Under the pieces are notes generated by a model. That model was not told the origin of the DNA. It made no database searches and saw only the letters and a program-made list of their open reading frames with translations. Positions 39,746 to 40,926 of a DNA stretch of 40,926 nt are shown here, one piece after another. The DNA comes from Bdellovibrio sp. GTDB lineage: Bacteria > Bdellovibrionota > Bacteriovoracia > Bacteriovoracales > Bacteriovoracaceae. Location of the stretch: positions 1 to 40,926 of the forward strand of contig DYOQ01000005.1 in NCBI GenBank assembly GCA_020720455.1, read 5' to 3'. The position numbers and the translations under genes are program-made. How positions within the stretch are numbered: position 1 is the stretch's first letter; every line of letters starts with the position of its first letter.

Positions 39746-40093
39746 ATGAAAATTTTTACAATGCTCATGCTAATGTTCACGCTCTCGTTCTCTGTTTTTG
39801 CAGCGAAAGAGAGTAAGGAAGTTATTGATGGGAAAAATTTCTATCTAACAAACTTAAGAGCAAAATTTAATGACGTGAATGGAAAAGATTTTGCAGGAAA
39901 AAGACTTCAGATAGAGTGGAAACGTTTTTTCAAAGATAGTGGGAAAAAATTTATTGAACAGTATTCAAAAGATTATCCAAATGCCAAAGAGTATTTAGGA
40001 AGTGCAGATTTCACAAAAAACCTTTCGGCACTTGAAGCATTCACGATGTTCTACGCGGCCGACAGTGGTAACGATCTTGGCGGTTGTAAATAA
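39746..40093 (+). CDS. small secreted protein of unknown function
   Basis: 115 residues: signal peptide (MLMLMFTLSFSVFAA), then a charged, mostly helical domain (KFIEQYSKDYPNAKEYLG, LSALEAFTMFYAA) ending in a GGCK with the only Cys. GAAGGAA supports the start. The porin gene begins 21 bases after its stop on the same strand, so co-transcription is likely. No family recognised. Confidence 0.6.
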   Translation: MKIFTMLMLMFTLSFSVFAAKESKEVIDGKNFYLTNLRAKFNDVNGKDFAGKRLQIEWKRFFKDSGKKFIEQYSKDYPNAKEYLGSADFTKNLSALEAFTMFYAADSGNDLGGCK

Positions 40094-40114
40094 TATTATT
40101 TAGGAGAAATAAAA

Positions 40115-40926
40115 ATGAAACAATTATCACTACTTTTGTTGTTAACATCACTTGTTTCAACAATCGTGTTTGCTGATGACGTAAAAGACGATATAGAAAT
40201 GCTCAAAGAACAAGTAAGGACACTCTCTATTAAGTCTGCTGGACAAAACTTAAAATTAGGTGTCGATTTTAGATCTGAGGCCGACCAAGTCGAGTATAAA
40301 ATGGCAGATGGTACGACCAAAACAGTTGATGGCGTTTTGGCCAATCGTCTATGGATCGATACAGCTTATAAGTATAACGATAAATTATCATTCGTTGGTA
40401 AACTCTCTTATTATAAACTTTATGGCCAAGATATGGCCGCAAGTTCAGACGATACCAACAGGTACTTTGACTGGGTCGCTTCTAGTAATCCAAACTCAGA
40501 CTCTATAAGGGTAAGAGAGGCTTCGATTTTTTACACTAGCGATGGCCTATTTGGATGGGATAAACTTCCTTGGATTTTTAGTATTGGAAGAAGGCCATCT
40601 ACTGGTGGAATGCTTGGAAATTTCCGCGAAGGTTTTGATAAAGATGGCTCCCCTCTAGCTCACATTATCAACATGGAGTTTGATGGTTTTAGCATGACTT
40701 TTAAAATGGATAAACTAATCCCAGTTACTGGAATGGATCTAAAAATTTGTGGCGGTAGAGGAACAAGTAACGTTACTCCAAGATTTTCTAGTTCTGGAAC
40801 TGACTATGCTGAAGGAGCTGGAACAAAGCCTGCTGATATGCTTGGAATTATCTTTACTCCATATAATGATGGACAGTACCGAACAAAGTTAAACATGTTT
40901 AGTGGAAAAAATTTAATCGGTTACAG
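40115..40926 (+). CDS. DUF3373-type outer-membrane protein, 5' part only
   Basis: The frame is open from the ATG at 40115 to the window edge (about 270 residues), with a TAGGAGAA ribosome site. The product has a signal peptide (LSLLLLLTSLVSTIVFA), a short coiled-coil-like segment (DDIEMLKEQVRTL), then amphipathic strands (KLGVDFRSEADQVEYKM, NRLWIDTAYKYNDKLSFV) and the stretch IREASIFYT-like, seen as RVREASIFYTSDG. The layout, with GRRPSTGGM after the first strands, resembles DUF3373 proteins (PF11853) and other porin-like barrels. Substrate unknown. It continues beyond the window. Confidence 0.75.
   Translation, partial: MKQLSLLLLLTSLVSTIVFADDVKDDIEMLKEQVRTLSIKSAGQNLKLGVDFRSEADQVEYKMADGTTKTVDGVLANRLWIDTAYKYNDKLSFVGKLSYYKLYGQDMAASSDDTNRYFDWVASSNPNSDSIRVREASIFYTSDGLFGWDKLPWIFSIGRRPSTGGMLGNFREGFDKDGSPLAHIINMEFDGFSMTFKMDKLIPVTGMDLKICGGRGTSNVTPRFSSSGTDYAEGAGTKPADMLGIIFTPYNDGQYRTKLNMFSGKNLIGY

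Overview
The window reads as a chromosome segment of a Gram-negative, AT-rich bacterium. Many small proteins carry signal peptides, and there are lipoprotein and outer-membrane beta-barrel candidates. A degenerate HD-GYP protein, a DUF3373-type porin and a zinc-finger protein ending in a histone-like fold fit a Bdellovibrionota member (Bacteriovorax/Halobacteriovorax-like). That placement is inference from protein style; no 16S or other phylogenetic marker was compared. No tRNA, rRNA, CRISPR array or complete insertion sequence was seen.

Layout. 1-3.7 kb: secreted proteins, an endonuclease I, a DUF4143-type AAA ATPase behind paired palindromes, and a stand-alone lipoyl domain. 3.7-7.7 kb: a tightly packed run tsaD-rsmA-outer membrane protein-smpB-membrane protein. 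7.6-11.9 kb: a large Cys-rich lipoprotein, class II fructose-bisphosphate aldolase, and a second DUF4143 ATPase, again with paired palindromes upstream. 12.2-22.9 kb: a biosynthetic island (below). 22.9-26.9 kb: htpX, a MazE-like antitoxin with its operator, a single-domain asparaginase-like protein, htpG. 27-31.3 kb: a possible PilZ-like protein, a secreted protein with an ART-like motif, a degenerate HD-GYP protein and two small unknowns. 31.3-36 kb: a membrane protein/receiver/DnaQ-DinG helicase operon. 36-38.4 kb: a class IV aminotransferase, a Nudix-adenylyltransferase fusion and the zinc-finger histone-fold protein. 38.5 kb to the end: secreted proteins, a secreted cyclophilin and a partial porin.

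The standout is the island at 12,234-22,868. It has three translation-coupled units. One, on the minus strand, encodes a half-length ketosynthase-like (chain-length-factor-type) protein without the catalytic Cys, an ACP, a full ketosynthase, a FabG-type ketoreductase and a FabL-type enoyl reductase. A divergent plus-strand unit encodes a hotdog thioesterase, a FabZ-like dehydratase, an asparagine-synthetase-like amidotransferase and an alpha/beta hydrolase. A third unit encodes an exported YiiX/C92-type papain-like protein and an acyl-AMP ligase. Together they supply every step of a reducing type II acyl-chain cycle plus activation, amidation and release. No acyltransferase, phosphopantetheinyl transferase, exporter or regulator lies in the island. 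I infer a dedicated pathway for an acyl amide or amidated lipid; the product is unknown and I recognise no characterised cluster with this gene set.

Two further points deserve attention. Both DUF4143 ATPase genes are preceded by a pair of palindromes of different sequence but identical 32-bp centre-to-centre spacing. The zinc-finger/histone-fold gene directly abuts a Nudix-nucleotidyltransferase fusion whose domain order is the reverse of the known NadM-Nudix enzymes.
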